This document shows positions 10,511 through 23,123 of a stretch of 64,000 nucleotides of DNA, piece by piece. Made by a program: the position numbers and the translations under genes. The notes below the pieces were generated by a model that searched no databases, had not been told where the DNA came from, and saw only the letters and a program-made list of their open reading frames with translations. The stretch is from Gnetum montanum (taxonomy: Eukaryota; Streptophyta; Gnetopsida; Gnetales; Gnetaceae). The stretch spans positions 66,158 to 130,157 of the forward strand of contig MNCI01022151.1 in NCBI GenBank assembly GCA_015680685.1. The letters are read 5' to 3'. Numbering within the stretch: the stretch's first letter is position 1; each line of letters starts with the position of its first letter.

Positions 10511-11505
10511 TGATGAGTCATCAGTTGGCTGGGTTATTTGATAAAAAGTCATCTTTTTGGTTTGCTATGATATCTTAGCTCCAATTTCCTTACCTTGATA
10601 ACAAGGCTCTGATAACAAGGCTCCGACAACAAGGCTTCGATAACAAGGCTCTAATAAAAAGGTCTTGATAACAAGGCCTCGATAACAAGGTCTCAATAAT
10701 TGGGCCTCATCGAAAAGGTCCCATTGACACATCCTAGTAATAAAATCTATAAATATGCACTCATGGCCTTGTTTATGGAATTCTTTGGTTAATAGAGTAG
10801 CCAAAGTCTTGTAGTTTTATTACGTAATCTTAGAGAATAGTCAGTGAGTGCTCATAGTATGGATTTGAGTTAGTTGTACAGTGACTTATTCAAGTGGTAA
10901 TATACCTGGATGCATTCCATGGATGGAAATAAGATCAAGATTGATTCTTGTTCATTGCAGCACTTTGACTTAGATTAAATTTACTTTTAATGCAATTTAT
11001 ATTTCATGTACTTAGTTAATATTTACATTTCCATGCATATTAATGAATTGGTGGAATGAGTGCAACTAGTTTTGAGTGTAAACATGTATTTTCTTGGTAA
11101 TCCTAGCAATGTTATTACTTGGTTCACCCAGTAGCACAGTGCTTGGTAATCCCAATAGTGGATGTGTGGGTTCATGACATGTACGAAAAGATAGGAATGG
11201 ACACTCATCATCCATAGGCTAGTTTAGACTTTACTTTGCATTATTAATTAGTTTAAATAATTGATTTCTTTATTATCATTAGGAGTAGCATAAGGCCGCA
11301 ATAACATCAAGAATCATATGCCTCACTTTGGACTAAACCAGACATGACAAAGCTACCACTAGTCCAAGTGGGAAGATAGTGAACCGCAATTAAGGCATAA
11401 TGATCTAGATGCCACAACTAGTTCCATCCATAGGATTTGATTGGATCGTGCATGAACAATTGTGATTTGTATGGTTGGGCATAGGGGGTACCTCACCGCT
11501 CATCA
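10511..11505 (+). repeat. 3' LTR of element J
   Basis: It runs from TGATGAGTCATC to CCGCTCATCA, 995 bp. U3 carries about nine degenerate copies of a 14-mer around GATAACAAGGCTCT (10594-10722), then a TATA box near CTATAAATATGC (10749-10760). U5 has the family's paired 'TTGGTAATCCCAGCAATG' segments and the GCATAGGGGGTACC end. The sequence after it (11506 on) belongs to the 5' leader of a minus-strand chromovirus, so J was inserted there. Confidence 0.85.
10594..10722 (+). repeat. 14-bp tandem repeat in the U3 of J
   Basis: Nine units of about 14 bp, consensus TGATAACAAGGCTC, with drift in later units (AATAAAAAGGTCTT, AATAATTGGGCCTC). The array ends about 25 bp upstream of the TATA box, where plant LTR enhancers usually sit. 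Confidence 0.8.
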
Positions 11506-12007
11506 TTTTTATACTTAGAAATTTAGATTGAAATTTTGTGACATGATAGAATCTACTTGATATTTTTCATTCAATCTAAAAGTTCTTTATGTTGTGTGGG
11601 TTTCTCTATCTAGGCTCAATCAATGGCACTACTTACACCATTTTCAACCCAAAACTTAAAGACACCACCACATCTTGTTTGTCACTAAGGTTTGTGGATG
11701 ACATTGAACAAACATTTCATTCCTTATAAAGGAACCCAATAACAACGTCATTAGCTTTCTCTTGTTCTTCATGTGGAAGGACCACCATAGTAGCTTAGCT
11801 CCCTTAATCCATAACTACCTAGAATGAAGGAACATTATCATAAATTTAAGGCTAATTACCCTACTACTTTATTAAGATTGCTTGTAAATCTAGATCCATT
11901 GCTACCTAGCTTGGCACCCTTCTAATGACCTCTAAGAGCTCACTAAGTTTGTGACTTCAACTATGCTCCTCAATTCTTCTCTTCTCGTAGCTAGGTCTTG
12001 ATATTTC
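11506..12007 (-). other. 5' leader and primer-binding-like site of a chromovirus (minus)
   Basis: On the minus strand, AATATCAAGACCTAG at about 11992-12006 resembles the initiator-Met tRNA binding site TGGTATCAGAGCC used by chromoviruses. It lies next to the minus-strand end of the long LTR at 12008-16456. The rest of the stretch is a leader without a clear frame and is cut at 11505 by J. Confidence 0.4.
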
Positions 12008-15000
12008 TGGCATGTATACATTATATGTTCTTGTGGATGGTGTAGTACTAGGCCTAGCTTCATTCCTAGGTTATTGAGATGGTCCAACTATCTCTGCTAT
12101 GGAATGTAATGCCATTGTCGTTATTGCCTACAAGGTTGTTACTGATATGGTCTAAGTCACCCTAGCGTCCATGAAAATAATAACCAATAAACATGAATTA
12201 TAAATAAATAATGGAATAAAATAATATAAACATTATCCAATTCTCAAGACTTCTATTCATAAGGAAATAACATCCAAAATATTAGCATGTTCTAAAATTC
12301 CAATTGCTAGGTTACATGTTCAAGTTCTAAACATGTGAATTAAAAAATTGAAAGTAAAGCCATAGCCTACACTTAAGAAAAGCAAATACATCGACATCTA
12401 TGTTAATCAAAAGGAACTAAAAATACAAAAATAATACAAGCTTGAATAATACATCATTCGCATAGAAATCCAAAATGCTAAAAACTATTCAATTCTAATC
12501 TAAGCATTTGGAGGATAAGCATTTTCATCTCAACTAAATCCTACATCATCTAAGAGGTAAAAGCAAAGGGAAAGTTAGTCACTATGACTAAGTAGGTAAA
12601 ATAAAATACAATTACTCTTTAAGGGATTTTGGAATAGGTATTAGGAAGCTCGACAATCATCATAAAAGTACATATCACTAAATGTTAGCATCAAAATCAT
12701 AATAGCATGCAACAAATTAACATTAAAAAGAATTGGAATTGATGACTATTACTACTTTACACCATTAATCCAAAATGAGATTCCATTACCACTTTACCAA
12801 AATGTTCTTTGAAGGTTAGCATTCACTCTTAGTTTTCATATATGATTAGTTGGATATGTACTCAATGTGCACATTAAGATTTTAGAACTAAAACATGTCT
12901 ATAGGACTTTATTAAAAATTTTTATGTTTGGCATCAAGGATAGGTACTAATGCTTAATTTCTTCCTTGAACTTTTGAAATTATTGGGAAGCATTGCTAGT
13001 TAATATCTTTTCATTTTTGTGTGAGAAGGGACTACACAAAACATCTTTCCTATTATAGATAGGGAATGGCTTATGGGCTCCAAGGTTTTTCTAAAAACTA
13101 ATTGACATCTCTCTTTGTGCTAGTTCCAATTCATACAAACATGCTTACCAACAACTACATAAGATTTAGCTAAACATAAAACATTAGTATGAATTAAGTA
13201 AATGAATCCCATGATGATGGGCAAATGCATGCATCACAAACTCTTATATCTTGAATTCTACGAAGGTTTTACTAATCATGCTTTTTAATTTCATGTTGTT
13301 GGTAGGTTCATCCCTATAGGTCTTAGTCCATTTTAATATTTTCGAATGAAATTTTACATCATGGATTTCTTTCTCTCTTTTCTATTTTCATCCTAAAAAC
13401 CTAATTTTTCCTCATCCAGACTTCACCTAGGTGCCCTAAATGATTTTTCCCAGGTTTGCTTCATTCATTACATATTTTGGCTTACTCTCAATGCACATCA
13501 TAATGTTTGTCATGAGTTATAAGCATTCATTATAGCCCCTAGTGAGAAGTCATGACAAATAATGTAACATTTTGAGTTAGCTATAATGTCATGATCAAAC
13601 GTTTTGATGGATGACATATTGCACAATGTGCCTTGGAGACTACTAAAGACATTGAACTAAGGCCAACATAGTTTTTGTCAAAGAATGTGTAGTAGAAGAT
13701 GTGTTATTGGTGAAAGTGGTGAGTGACCCTAGATTAGTTTGAAAAATCAACAAAAAATCAGGTCCAAACATATTGTTAGAGTGATGGCTTATAGTGATTG
13801 GAAAATATTTCTATATCAATTAACATTATGATAGTTTGTAACCCATGAGATGCTATGAATTCTTTTTTGTTCTATCATATTGTCAAATATCATTGGCAAG
13901 GATTGAAATTAACCTCTTTCTTTTTGTTAGTCATTGTGAGATTGATCTAGAATGATATCTCCTACCTTGATAAATAAAAGAACATATCATGTCCTATTAA
14001 TTTGGGCAAATAAAGTTGATAAAATGAAAATATATCACTGGAAGTTGCTAGATTGATAGATCCAATGATAAGCCTTCAATTTCTAATTTGTATGTATAGG
14101 CTTAAATTATCCAAAATTGTAGGGGATTATAATAATCAATACCCTAAAATTTTCATTGAAAACACTCATAAATCAACATGATCCTTTATAAATTTTAATT
14201 GACTCAAGTCCAAATAGGTGAGAGAAATGTAGATATACATAAGGACTCATAATCATGCAAGGTAGATCTAGAGACTTCTACAATGAAATTGAGAAAATAC
14301 GGCTTCATGAGAATGGACAAGTAATATGACATTAAATTCTATATCACTAGGGCATCAAAATATTTATCAAATTACCTAGATCTACATCATATCACTTGAA
14401 AGCATTAGAGGCTTATACATTATTGTACTTGGAGGCCTAATTAAACATTAATTCATCAACAATATAGGGCTTGAATATGAACACAAGTTTCCTTTAGTAA
14501 ACAACATAAATTCATACATATAGATTAGCTTAAATTGCTTCAAAAACCTCCATAAATTCATGTCTACTTGGAGGAAAAAAATAAATAAAAATTATGAATT
14601 AAAGGGGCTTTAAAGCCTTCATATGTGATAAAAAAATTCTTCAAATACTTGCATAAAAAATATTCATGATCAAATTTAAGACAAGAAACATGAAACATAA
14701 ACATGAAATGGAACTAAAATTTGACATCTATGGGGTTGCATGAGAAGATCTTCTTCATCTCAAAGCACTTGTAAGAAACTTTGTGAGAAAGGATTATGAG
14801 AATTGTGAGAACTATTTATGAGAATGTGAGAATGGTTTGTGTGAAAATTGTGAGGTAAATTTGTAAGAATTAAGGCCTACAAAATTCATGATGTGATAAC
14901 TCATTTGTGAGATGGTTGGTTATAAAACTATGAGAAATGAAAGCACCTAGATTATGAATTTAGTAGATAATCAAATGAATAAAAATGGTGTAAGAGAGAA

Positions 15001-16456
15001 GAAAGAAAAGCTTTAATTTATTTACATTGAGTTTCTCATTACTCCATTCTTCATTACCCCAGTTATTGTTTTTAATGAGGCTTGTGGCCTCCTTTTATAG
15101 CTTGAAGATTTGAGAGGATTTGAAACTACTCTTAATGTAGGATAAACTTTTCTCCTTTTCCTTGCTTCTTCTAACATAAAATAATATTTTCTAAGGTTTT
15201 ATTTTTATTTTTCTAACTTTTTCAACTTGCTTTGAATACATAAAACTTCTAACATCTACATGACTTCAAAAATGAAAGATAAATAAATATAAATTTTGGG
15301 CATTGTCTAAAAATCATAACAACTACAATATAGATTTATATACTATGTGAGCTTTAAAGGAGAGGAAATATGTTTTGAAAAATGAGAAAAAAGGACTAAA
15401 ACTAAAACCTTAAGTTTCAACATACTTAAACATTAATGAATTAAAGAATATGTAATATTGATAAGATTTTAATAAAACTTTGTATAGCATATGACAAAAA
15501 TATTAAAAATTGTGATCTAAGATTGTATTCTATAAACTATATATTAAAAATGCACTTTTCATAATGTGCTATCTAAAAACCATAAATGTACACAAAGCCT
15601 TAGAAAATGAACTTGAATTAAAGGTAATGTAATAGATTTCCCTACTTTAGAATAGTGCACTTCAAGAAGAACCCTCTTGTGGTTGAGATCTTATATCAAG
15701 GTTTCAACCCTAGACAAAAACAAGAGATAAATACTTAAATCAAAGAAAAATATAGAAATGAGATCTTTGAAGGAGAAATTAGGAGACTTATGAAAATCCA
15801 AAAAGATTGCATATGCCAGGGTTGATGACTTCTTCTTTTACTTCGATAGGTATTCCTTTTCTTTGGCTAACAGGAAATATTAATGGGTGATGAAAATACA
15901 AAAAATAAAAAAAATCACATGTAGTCCAAATCTAAAATTCAAATATAAAAGATACATTTGAAAATAATATATCTCTAATGTTAGGCCTCTAGTAACTTCC
16001 CCATCACTTAATATGAAAGCTATATGAGATCTTAAGTTCAAATTTCAACTTTGTTATCTTGAGGGTACAATTCTATTTCTATTACTCCATAGGAAAAAAT
16101 AAAGTATAAGTTAAATAAGCACACAAAAATAGCATGTAAACAACTATAGCATACCACATGATTGATATAGAATCCCTTGTGTAAATGAGCTATCTAGTAC
16201 TTGTTACTTGTTTACTCAAAACTCCAACAAGGTTTATACATAGATGCTTTATAAAATAAATAATAAACAACCTTAAATGAAATCCATAAACATGGTCACA
16301 TGATATTATAATTAATCCAAAAGTACTAGAATAAGAAAGACATACCTTAATGTTCAAGTTGTAAAATACAAAGCATAAACTAGTTATATTACGTCAAAGG
16401 TTCAAGGCACAAGACATACCAATAGGGAAAGAGGTTTTTACAACTAGGGTGCTATA
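12008..16456 (-). repeat. Long LTR of chromovirus-like element E
   Basis: The right end is firm: on the minus strand a purine tract AGAGAGGGGGAAGAA (about 16458-16472) is followed by TATAGCACCCTAGTTG, a worn form of the chromovirus LTR start TGTAACACCC. About 1.36 kb inside lies a good TATA box CTATAAAAGG (minus, 15091-15100). The left end (about 12008, ...CATGCCA) is set by the tRNA-Met-like site beyond it. A 4.4-kb LTR would fit long-LTR chromovirus lineages such as Tekay/Del. The short ORFs inside are noise; I see no gene in these 4.4 kb. It could instead be a shorter LTR plus unrelated sequence. Confidence 0.5.
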
Positions 16457-16475
16457 TTCTTCCCCCTCTCTTAAG

Positions 16476-16548
16476 AATTTTCCTTCTATATTAGTTGAAG
16501 GTGAATAGTATATATTTCATATTCCACTTCCCATGTTGCTTCTTGTGC
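16476..16548 (-). pseudogene. pol: Element E: last codons of integrase, cut off by D
   Basis: The minus strand reads NRAQEATWEVEYEIYTIHLQLI then stop. QEATWE is the typical end of plant chromovirus integrase. The missing upstream part is at 30614-31795; reading across, after removing D and one copy of the TCTAT duplication, the frame is preserved (VKFI, stop codon in place of a Trp, NRAQEATWE). Confidence 0.85.
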
Positions 16549-16553
16549 TCTAT

Positions 16554-16962
16554 TGTAGAAAAACATATCTTGTTGTTGGATTAATTGTTATTTTCCTTTC
16601 AGAATAGGGGATGGAAGAAGTGTAGAGATCCTTATGGGTTTCATGCGAGCTTAACCATTACCAAAGAACTACATGATCCTAATTCCTTTGTGTACTATGT
16701 CATAAGGATTTGTAGGCTTGTAGAGAAGCTTTGGCTTTAATGTTACAACCATCACCCTTCTCTATAAAGCATGGCTTAGGGAAAGATGTATTGGAATAAG
16801 AATGTATCATAGCTCTCCTAATATATGTGTCATGGGTGTATATAGTACTCTTGAGTACATTATGTTGTTTGAGTCACTTGTGTGATTATGTAGGCATCTT
16901 CACATACATGTGTTCCCATTGCATTGTTCCTATTGTATATATGATTTCTAAAGATGTACTTG
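16554..16962 (+). repeat. D left LTR, first part
   Basis: This aligns with 30151-30560: both have GAAGAAGTGTxGAGATxCTTAT, ACCATxACCAAAGAACTA, and GTACTATGTCATAA in order. It is interrupted at the CTACA target duplication of C (16963-16967) and continues at 27464. Confidence 0.8.
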
Positions 16963-16967
16963 CTACA

Positions 16968-17838
16968 TGATGATCAAAAAATACCTCTATGCTCAACCAT
17001 AAGAATCACTAAGCATTCACATGTGATTCAGTCAAATTCCATGGATCCCTTGTCTTCTGGTACACTAACCCTTAGGACGTGAACTTGCCATAATAGTCAT
17101 TCGTTGTCTTCTCAATTACAATTGTGATATGCAAAGGTATGGTTAAGTGTAATTGAGGCATATGATTTTTATTTTTTTTATGGTTTATATTTTGAGTGCT
17201 TAAAATAAAGGATGAAAGGAATGAAGTAATTTAATTGCTAATTTAATCTAACTAACCAAGGTCTAACTAATCCTAACCTAAGCATCCAATCCCACTTTCC
17301 GTACACATCCTAAACATGTATAACATTGCTGGGTTACCAAACATTAAGCGTTACTGGGATTACCAAGCATCATGTGCATGCTTGAAGCAGTTGTACTTAT
17401 GTGCTTAATTAATTACTATTTAATCTAGCTTGATTTAGCTTAATTACTTAAAAAATTAAAGGAAATTGCATGAAACTTTAAATGAATGAAGAAAATATTT
17501 AATCCAGCCAAAGTGCTACAAGGTTTATCAAAAAGCTTATCTTTATTGCTGCACACACTACCATTCTTAGGTATAATAGTGCTCAAATAAAGATTTGTAC
17601 ACTCAATGACTCTTGCTATGGACACTTGGGAAAATATTCTAACTTCAGGGAAGAAAAACTACAAGAGCTCTACTACACTATGACTAATATGACTCCCAAA
17701 CCATTCACCCAAGTGTTATATTTATAGGCCAAAACACATCCCATGATATCAAATATCTGACATTGCTTATGGGTTCCCAATATTGGGTATCTAATATCAG
17801 GGCTCCGATATTGAAGCCAGATAAAATATACTTCATCA
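16968..17838 (-). repeat. 3' LTR of element C
   Basis: In minus orientation it starts TGATGAAGTATATTTTATC after a polypurine tract (minus of 17839-17855, CAGTCATGGGAGTA) and ends GATCATCA. The TATA box CCTATAAATATAAC (minus, about 17714-17727) follows a U3 with AATATTGG/GATATC palindromes. It aligns with 26617-27463 throughout. Confidence 0.9.
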
Positions 17839-19740
17839 TACTCCCATGACTGAATAAAAACTCATCCTCAAGTGAACAAAAGGAGGAACAAGTCCCTTAC
17901 AAAATATTGGGAAGGTATGGTATTATTACTTGACATGCAAACTGACTTAGCTGAAATAGATAGATTCTAAGTGCGTAAGTGTATGGATTTACAATATTTT
18001 ACAAAATTGGGTGTTCATGAAAATAGAATTGAACACCTTGACCAAAACTTACATCCAACTCCTTTGGTAGTTGAAGAACAAGGGAGAAGATTCAATGATC
18101 ATGAAGGGGTCTTGTCACATAGTGTTTCTGCTTATTCCTTGGTGAAGATAGTCCTACCTCCAATGCATGCTTCCCATTGAAATCACAACAAAATCATGAA
18201 TTAGTATGTAATGTGTAACTTATAGATTTCAGGTACCTTGTCTCATTAGTGGTTACACTTGGCTAGGTTGTGAGCATGGTGAATTTATTTTTTTAATAAC
18301 AAACTGAAAAATGGGATGAAATGGATAAGTGGTCCATTATTAAATTTTGAAAAGTCAAAATGTGATGAAATGCTTAAAAACAGTTGAATAATTCATAACA
18401 ACAAAAATGAGGATTTCATTAAAAAAACATTGTGAAGATGTGCATAATTGGATGTCATCAATGGAGCACATAAAAGCATTTGATTGTGAGAATGCCTAAG
18501 AATAAAGAACTTAAATAACCCAACCAAAAGGTATCCAAGTGGGTCCTCTCCAAAGTAGGCACATGCCCTTTGTTTCCCTTGCATATCCTTAAACCAAGGA
18601 ATCTGTGGGTCCCATGGGTAATTAATGATTACAGAAAGTTAAGTATGAAAACATGGAAGAAACTACCTAAGAATTTCAACACATCAAACCATGACATCAA
18701 ACAAGGATATGAACACCGATAGTGAGGTGAGGCATGGAAAGCATAGATGGATGAGAGAGAGAAAGTGGAATGGAGTTCCCAATTAAGGTCAAATGAAGTC
18801 CCACATGAATTTTATGGTTAAATGACCTAATAAAGTCTATCCTTTATCTAGACCAAAACCAACCACATTCAGTGACTTTGCATCACCACTCTAAGATCAG
18901 TCCACCCCCTTGAGACACAAGAGTACTCCCACAGTACAACCACCATTCCTTATTTAAGAAGAAAAGGAAAGTAGAAAGTGAGAAAGGGCCTTAGTTAAAG
19001 GGGACCTTTAGGAATAGGAACATGTCTTTATAGTCCCATAACCAATGCTTGTAACCCATTTATTTTTTTTAAGGAATGTGCTTCGAATTTCCATTGTATG
19101 TTTTTTTTGGATGGGAACCATACCATGCAAAGACTTATTCAACTTCCTGTTATTAGTCAACATGGAATAATAAGAAATACAAGAAAATACTCATGCACCT
19201 AAGTAAGTAGAAGAGTATAAAGAGTATTGAGTCCCCTTGAAGTCACACCCCGTTGAAACCTTTAAATCCTTTTGAAGTATAGAAACTACCAAGATCACAA
19301 GTTCATTAAAGTTTTACTTAAGGGACTTCATACATCCAAAACAAGGAAAACCATAAAGTTTGCGGATGGATGGATGTTGTGGACTCACTATCTATTTTAT
19401 TAAAAAAGATCATGTCTTAGTTATTAGTAATAAAAAATTCAAATCTATGACCCAGACACTAACAATTAAATAACTAGATAGCACATGCCCACATTAAGCA
19501 AACCACACTATACCCAATTCACAATAAGGCATTTTATTATTAGAACACAATAAGAAAATCACACCAAAATAAAGAAAAATATACAAGAAATTGTAAAATA
19601 TTTAAGAAAAATAAAACATATTAAAAATGGTGTAAAATAGAAAAAAATCAAAAAGAAAAAAGGGTGTAAAAACAACAAAGTGTAAAACAAAAAAAAAAAG
19701 AAAAAAATGGGAAGCCATTTATATAATTAGGATGGATGGC
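17839..19740 (-). other. Element C: 3' non-coding cassette
   Basis: Read on the minus strand, this holds a T-rich region, the words GCATGGTATGGTTCCCATCC (about 19110-19129) and AATTCGAAGCACATTCC (about 19071-19087) shared with J and A2, the conserved block TTTGGAGAGGACCCACTTG (18536-18554), and finally the polypurine tract at 17839-17855. No coiled-coil ORF remains; the plus-strand frame at 17971 and others are shadows. Confidence 0.6.
18536..18559 (-). promoter_or_regulatory. Conserved GGAGAGGACCCACTTG block, copy in C
   Basis: The minus strand reads CCTACTTTGGAGAGGACC then CACTTG, one change from the J copy. Same position relative to the 3' LTR as in the sister elements. Confidence 0.6.
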
Positions 19741-19758
19741 CATCTCCCCCATGACTAA
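19741..19758 (-). promoter_or_regulatory. Internal polypurine-tract-like site of C
   Basis: The minus strand reads ACTTAGTCATGGGGGAGATG just downstream of the integrase end and about 1.9 kb before the true tract at the LTR. It is the best preserved of the four internal tracts. Confidence 0.65.
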
Positions 19759-19904
19759 GTTGGAAGGAGGAGATCCAAAAGATTGAGTGTGATTGTCCAT
19801 TCGATGAGGCATTTGTTGCTCTAGCTTGCTTAGGCTCATGAAAAGGTTTGACTTGTTATGTGTTGATTAACTACTTTTTGTTTGGGCTCTCAAGTTTGTT
19901 GATT

Positions 19905-20960
19905 AACATGGCCCCAAAAGGAAAGGTTTTGTAAATGGTGTAAGGCCATTACCACAATCTCTAAAAATTAGTTCATTGAGGTACATGTGTGGGGTTCTAG
20001 TAGAGGACCTTATCTCCCTGTTGAAATTTAACTTTCCTAATTCTAAGATCATGGCACTTTTGCTAAATGCCTTTTGCAACTTGCTAGATGATAGGACCAT
20101 GAATCAATTTTTTTCTAGTAGGTTGAGATTCATCAATCTTTCCTTTTGTGCTAGACTTAAAGTCAAGCTCAAGGTCATAGGCTATTGAAAGTGTACAGAG
20201 CTCGAATTGAATAGGAAGAGTTGGCAATTTTTTGTACACTAGCTCATAGGGAGAGTAGCCTATAGGGAGCTTCTAGGTGGATTGGTAGACCTAGAGGGTA
20301 TCATGCTCTAGTCTCTCCTATATTTTCTAACAACTCTTGTTAAGATCTTAGTGATTTCCTTATTTGTAACCTTAGCTTGACCGTTGGCTCTAGGATGGTA
20401 AGGTATTGTTAATTTATGCTCAACCCCAAGCGTTGCATGAACTTTGAAAGGTAGTGCCTATAAAATGAATTTTGTTATCAGAATGTAGTGCACATGGTAT
20501 ACCAAACCCATTTACAACATTCTATTGTATAAACCAAGAAATAGTAGAAGATGTATTGTTGGTGAAGGCTACTACTTCTACCCCTTTCATATAATAGTTA
20601 GCAACGACTATGATGTATATTGTTCCATTTGACATGGACGTGATGGGATCCATGAAGTCAATGCCCCAGATGTCAAAGGATTCTAGTCATTAGATGCACT
20701 ATTGATGGCCCTCCATACGAGTGGTCATTCCACCAATGCATTGGAAACATTCACAAGAGTTGACAAATTGGTTAGCATATCTAAAAAGTATTGGCCAGTA
20801 ATAACCTACCATCAAGATCTTAATGGATGTGCATCTTCTTGCATACTAGCCTCCACAAGGACCCTCATGAGTGTCTTAGAGGATGAAAAATTGGTTAGCA
20901 TCAAGGAAATACCAAAAAACTAGGCCATTGGTGCACATCTTGTAGAGCTGCCCATGTATC
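19905..20960 (-). pseudogene. pol: Element C: integrase
   Basis: On the minus strand the zinc-binding region reads YWPILFRYANQFVNSCECFQC (about 20745-20810), keeping the Cys-x2-Cys pair, followed by FDIWGIDFM with a catalytic Asp (about 20660-20690). The C-terminal part aligns with A2: MVLSSSKLQKAFSK (20100 down) matches LVALSSNEIHKAYNK in A2. Stops and shifts occur throughout. There is no chromodomain, consistent with a non-chromovirus lineage. Confidence 0.8.
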
Positions 20961-21640
20961 TCCATGAAGTTTTTTACCTGGTGAAGAATTTGCTATTTAT
21001 TTTTGCAGTCTAGCTCTTGTGGCATCTCTTAAATGAGAAGATAGGTGAGAATGCTATCATACCATTTAAGCTTAATGGGCAATTATCCAGTTATAGCTCC
21101 AACAAATAGGAGTTCATTAGGAAACTAATCAGATAGTGGACTTCCCTTTTCTTTGTTGTCCCATCTCAATCAAGACTAGTTGTCAATGATCACATTCTTA
21201 GTTTCCTTTCAATCTACCATCATAAGATCAAATTCCTACAAGATCAATAACCACCATATGACACAAGGGCTTACTATTGGCTTATTAATCAGGAAGTGAA
21301 TTACACTTTGGTCTATGTGCATGAACACCTTGTATCCAAGCACATAGTTCTTGAATTTCTCCAAAGTAGACACCACTGCTATCAATTCTTTTTTTATGAT
21401 GGTGTAGTTTAGTTATGCACCCACAATGCTTCAACTTGCACATTGGAAGTAATAAGGACATTTTTTATTATCCAACTATGTAAGTACGACCCCCAAGGCA
21501 TAATTTGATGCATCCATCATGATGTAAAATGGTCTAGACTAGTTTGGTGCTTGTAGAATTTGAGTTTTTACGAGTTTCTCCTTCAGCTATTGGAATGCAT
21601 TTTTACATTCCTTGGTCTAAAAAAATGGAGCATCTTTCTT
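20961..21640 (-). pseudogene. pol: Element C: RNase H region
   Basis: This is the segment between RT and integrase on the minus strand. It is heavily broken; recognisable pieces include the equivalent of the A2 'LEKFRHYVLxYKVFxHxDxxxIxFLINKPxVSP' stretch at about 21285-21375. Order and flanks make the call, not an intact active site. Confidence 0.65.
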
Positions 21641-22335
21641 TGTTAGCTCAATTAATGATTTTACAATATTAGAGAAATTCTCTATGAATCGTTAGTTGTA
21701 ACTAGTGTGTCTAAGGAATGGCTAGACATCTTTTATAGTTTCTAGCTGATGGATAATTCCTTGGACGATCCTAATATTTTCACCTTAATCCTTGCTTGAG
21801 AAATTCTATGCCCTAGTACAATGCCATCCTAGACCATCAAATGGCTCTTCTACCTATTAGGCCAAGGATTGATCTCCACACATCTTTTGAGCACTTACTC
21901 AAGATGGTCCAAGGCTTGCTCAAATGTAGCCCCATAGGTGGAGAATTCATCCATGAATACTTTCACCCCACTATCGATCTGTTGCTAAAAAATGCTCAAT
22001 ACAAAGCATTGGAATGTTGTGGGAGCATTACCTAGGCCAAAAGGCATCTTTGAATATGTAAAAGCTACCTAAGGACTCATGAATGTGGTTTTGGCTTGGT
22101 GTTCTGGTGCAATCTGATTTTCGTTGTAACCATTATAACCATCCAAGAAGTTATAATAGAAATGCCCAAAAATAGTGTTTAACACTTGATCCACAAATGA
22201 CATTGGAAAGTGATCTTTAAATGTTGTCATATTCAATAGCAGAAAATCAATGTAGACCCACCAATTGCCATCTTTCTTTGGTACAATCATGAGTGGGCTA
22301 ACCCACTGACTATCTACAATGGGATAGATAAACAC
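21641..22335 (-). pseudogene. pol: Element C: reverse transcriptase, altered active site
   Basis: The minus strand opens with WVSPLMIVPKKDGNWWVYID (22300 down), the RT fingers, then NTIFGHFYYNFLDGYNGYN. The catalytic motif reads VFMDEFSTYG at about 21930-21960, so the second Asp of the usual x-MDD is Glu. The same MDE occurs in element H (34870-34890), whereas A2 has MDD (51627-51635). It continues with ATFEQALDHL, as in A2. Confidence 0.85.
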
Positions 22336-22925
22336 TACCTTGACGAGTTATTCAATTTCCTCTTTGACAATCTGCTTCAATTTGGTGTTCAACTACCATT
22401 GTGGCTACCTCTTTGGCTTCATGGCTAGATCAGCATAGGTACAATTCTAGCATATCCTAGGATCAATCTCTATGAGTTTAGGATATGACTAAGAAAAGGT
22501 TGTTGGCCATTTGTTGACCACCTTCAATAGCATTTGTTTTTGTTCAGGTGCAACATTTGCATTGATTATAATTGGCTTCCCATTTTCAACGAATGCATAA
22601 TCTATGATAGTAGGTAGAGTTTTCAACTCAAGGAACTCTTGTTAAAATTTTTAGGAATTTCCAACTCTTCCCAATTGTTATCATCATTTGCATCATCAAA
22701 GAGTTGGTGATGAACTTGCTCTAGTTCATCCATGCCTTCTACTTAGGCACATGTTAGGCTCTCAGCAAGTTCCATGCAAAGTGTTGAGATGCTCTCAAGG
22801 TCAATTGTTAGCCACTGGGTGCCCTCTTGCTTTGTGGCTACTACATACAAGCACCATTGAATTTCATATATATCAGCACACTGACTACATGCTTGGATAG
22901 ATACACTGTTAACATCCCATAGTTT
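22336..22925 (-). pseudogene. pol: Element C: protease-RT linker, degenerate
   Basis: This corresponds to A2 50600-51180. It holds no clear motif; the plus-strand ORF at 22688-22900 is a shadow. Assignment rests on its position between two recognised pol domains. Confidence 0.5.
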
Positions 22926-23123
22926 CTACACACAATTGCACCTTGTATCATTGTATGCTATGCATGGTACTTTCTTTCTCTTGATCTTTTTGAATGCATT
23001 TTCTTTAGAGATTTCAAGGAAAAGATCTTGGATCCCCAATCGTGCATCAATAGTGCTTAGCCAAGCCCTTCCTATGATCAAGGTAAAGTCAGGCACATAC
23101 TCATCTAGATGAGTATATACCAC
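22926..23123 (-). pseudogene. Element C: gag N-terminus fused to protease end by deletion
   Basis: On the minus strand VVYTHLDEYVPDFT is the start of gag (A2: 47731-47770) and is followed at once by LIIGRAWLSTIDARLGIQD, the end of the retropepsin domain (A2: about 50500-50560). The active-site DSG part and the whole capsid region are missing, so about 2.5 kb was lost. The fusion stays in frame, and the downstream C(x)YNDTRCNCV tail matches A2. The apparent N-terminal Met at 23162 is in F and is not native. Confidence 0.75.

Noticed and set aside
15091-15100. TATA box with downstream sequence as a host gene promoter
   Set aside because: It fits better as the core promoter of the long minus-strand LTR of E; no host coding sequence follows on the minus strand.
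17440-17625. Repeated minus-strand ORF also present at 27065-27337 as a conserved small gene
   Set aside because: Both lie in the two LTRs of C and so are copies of one LTR sequence by origin; no start or coding signature beyond that.
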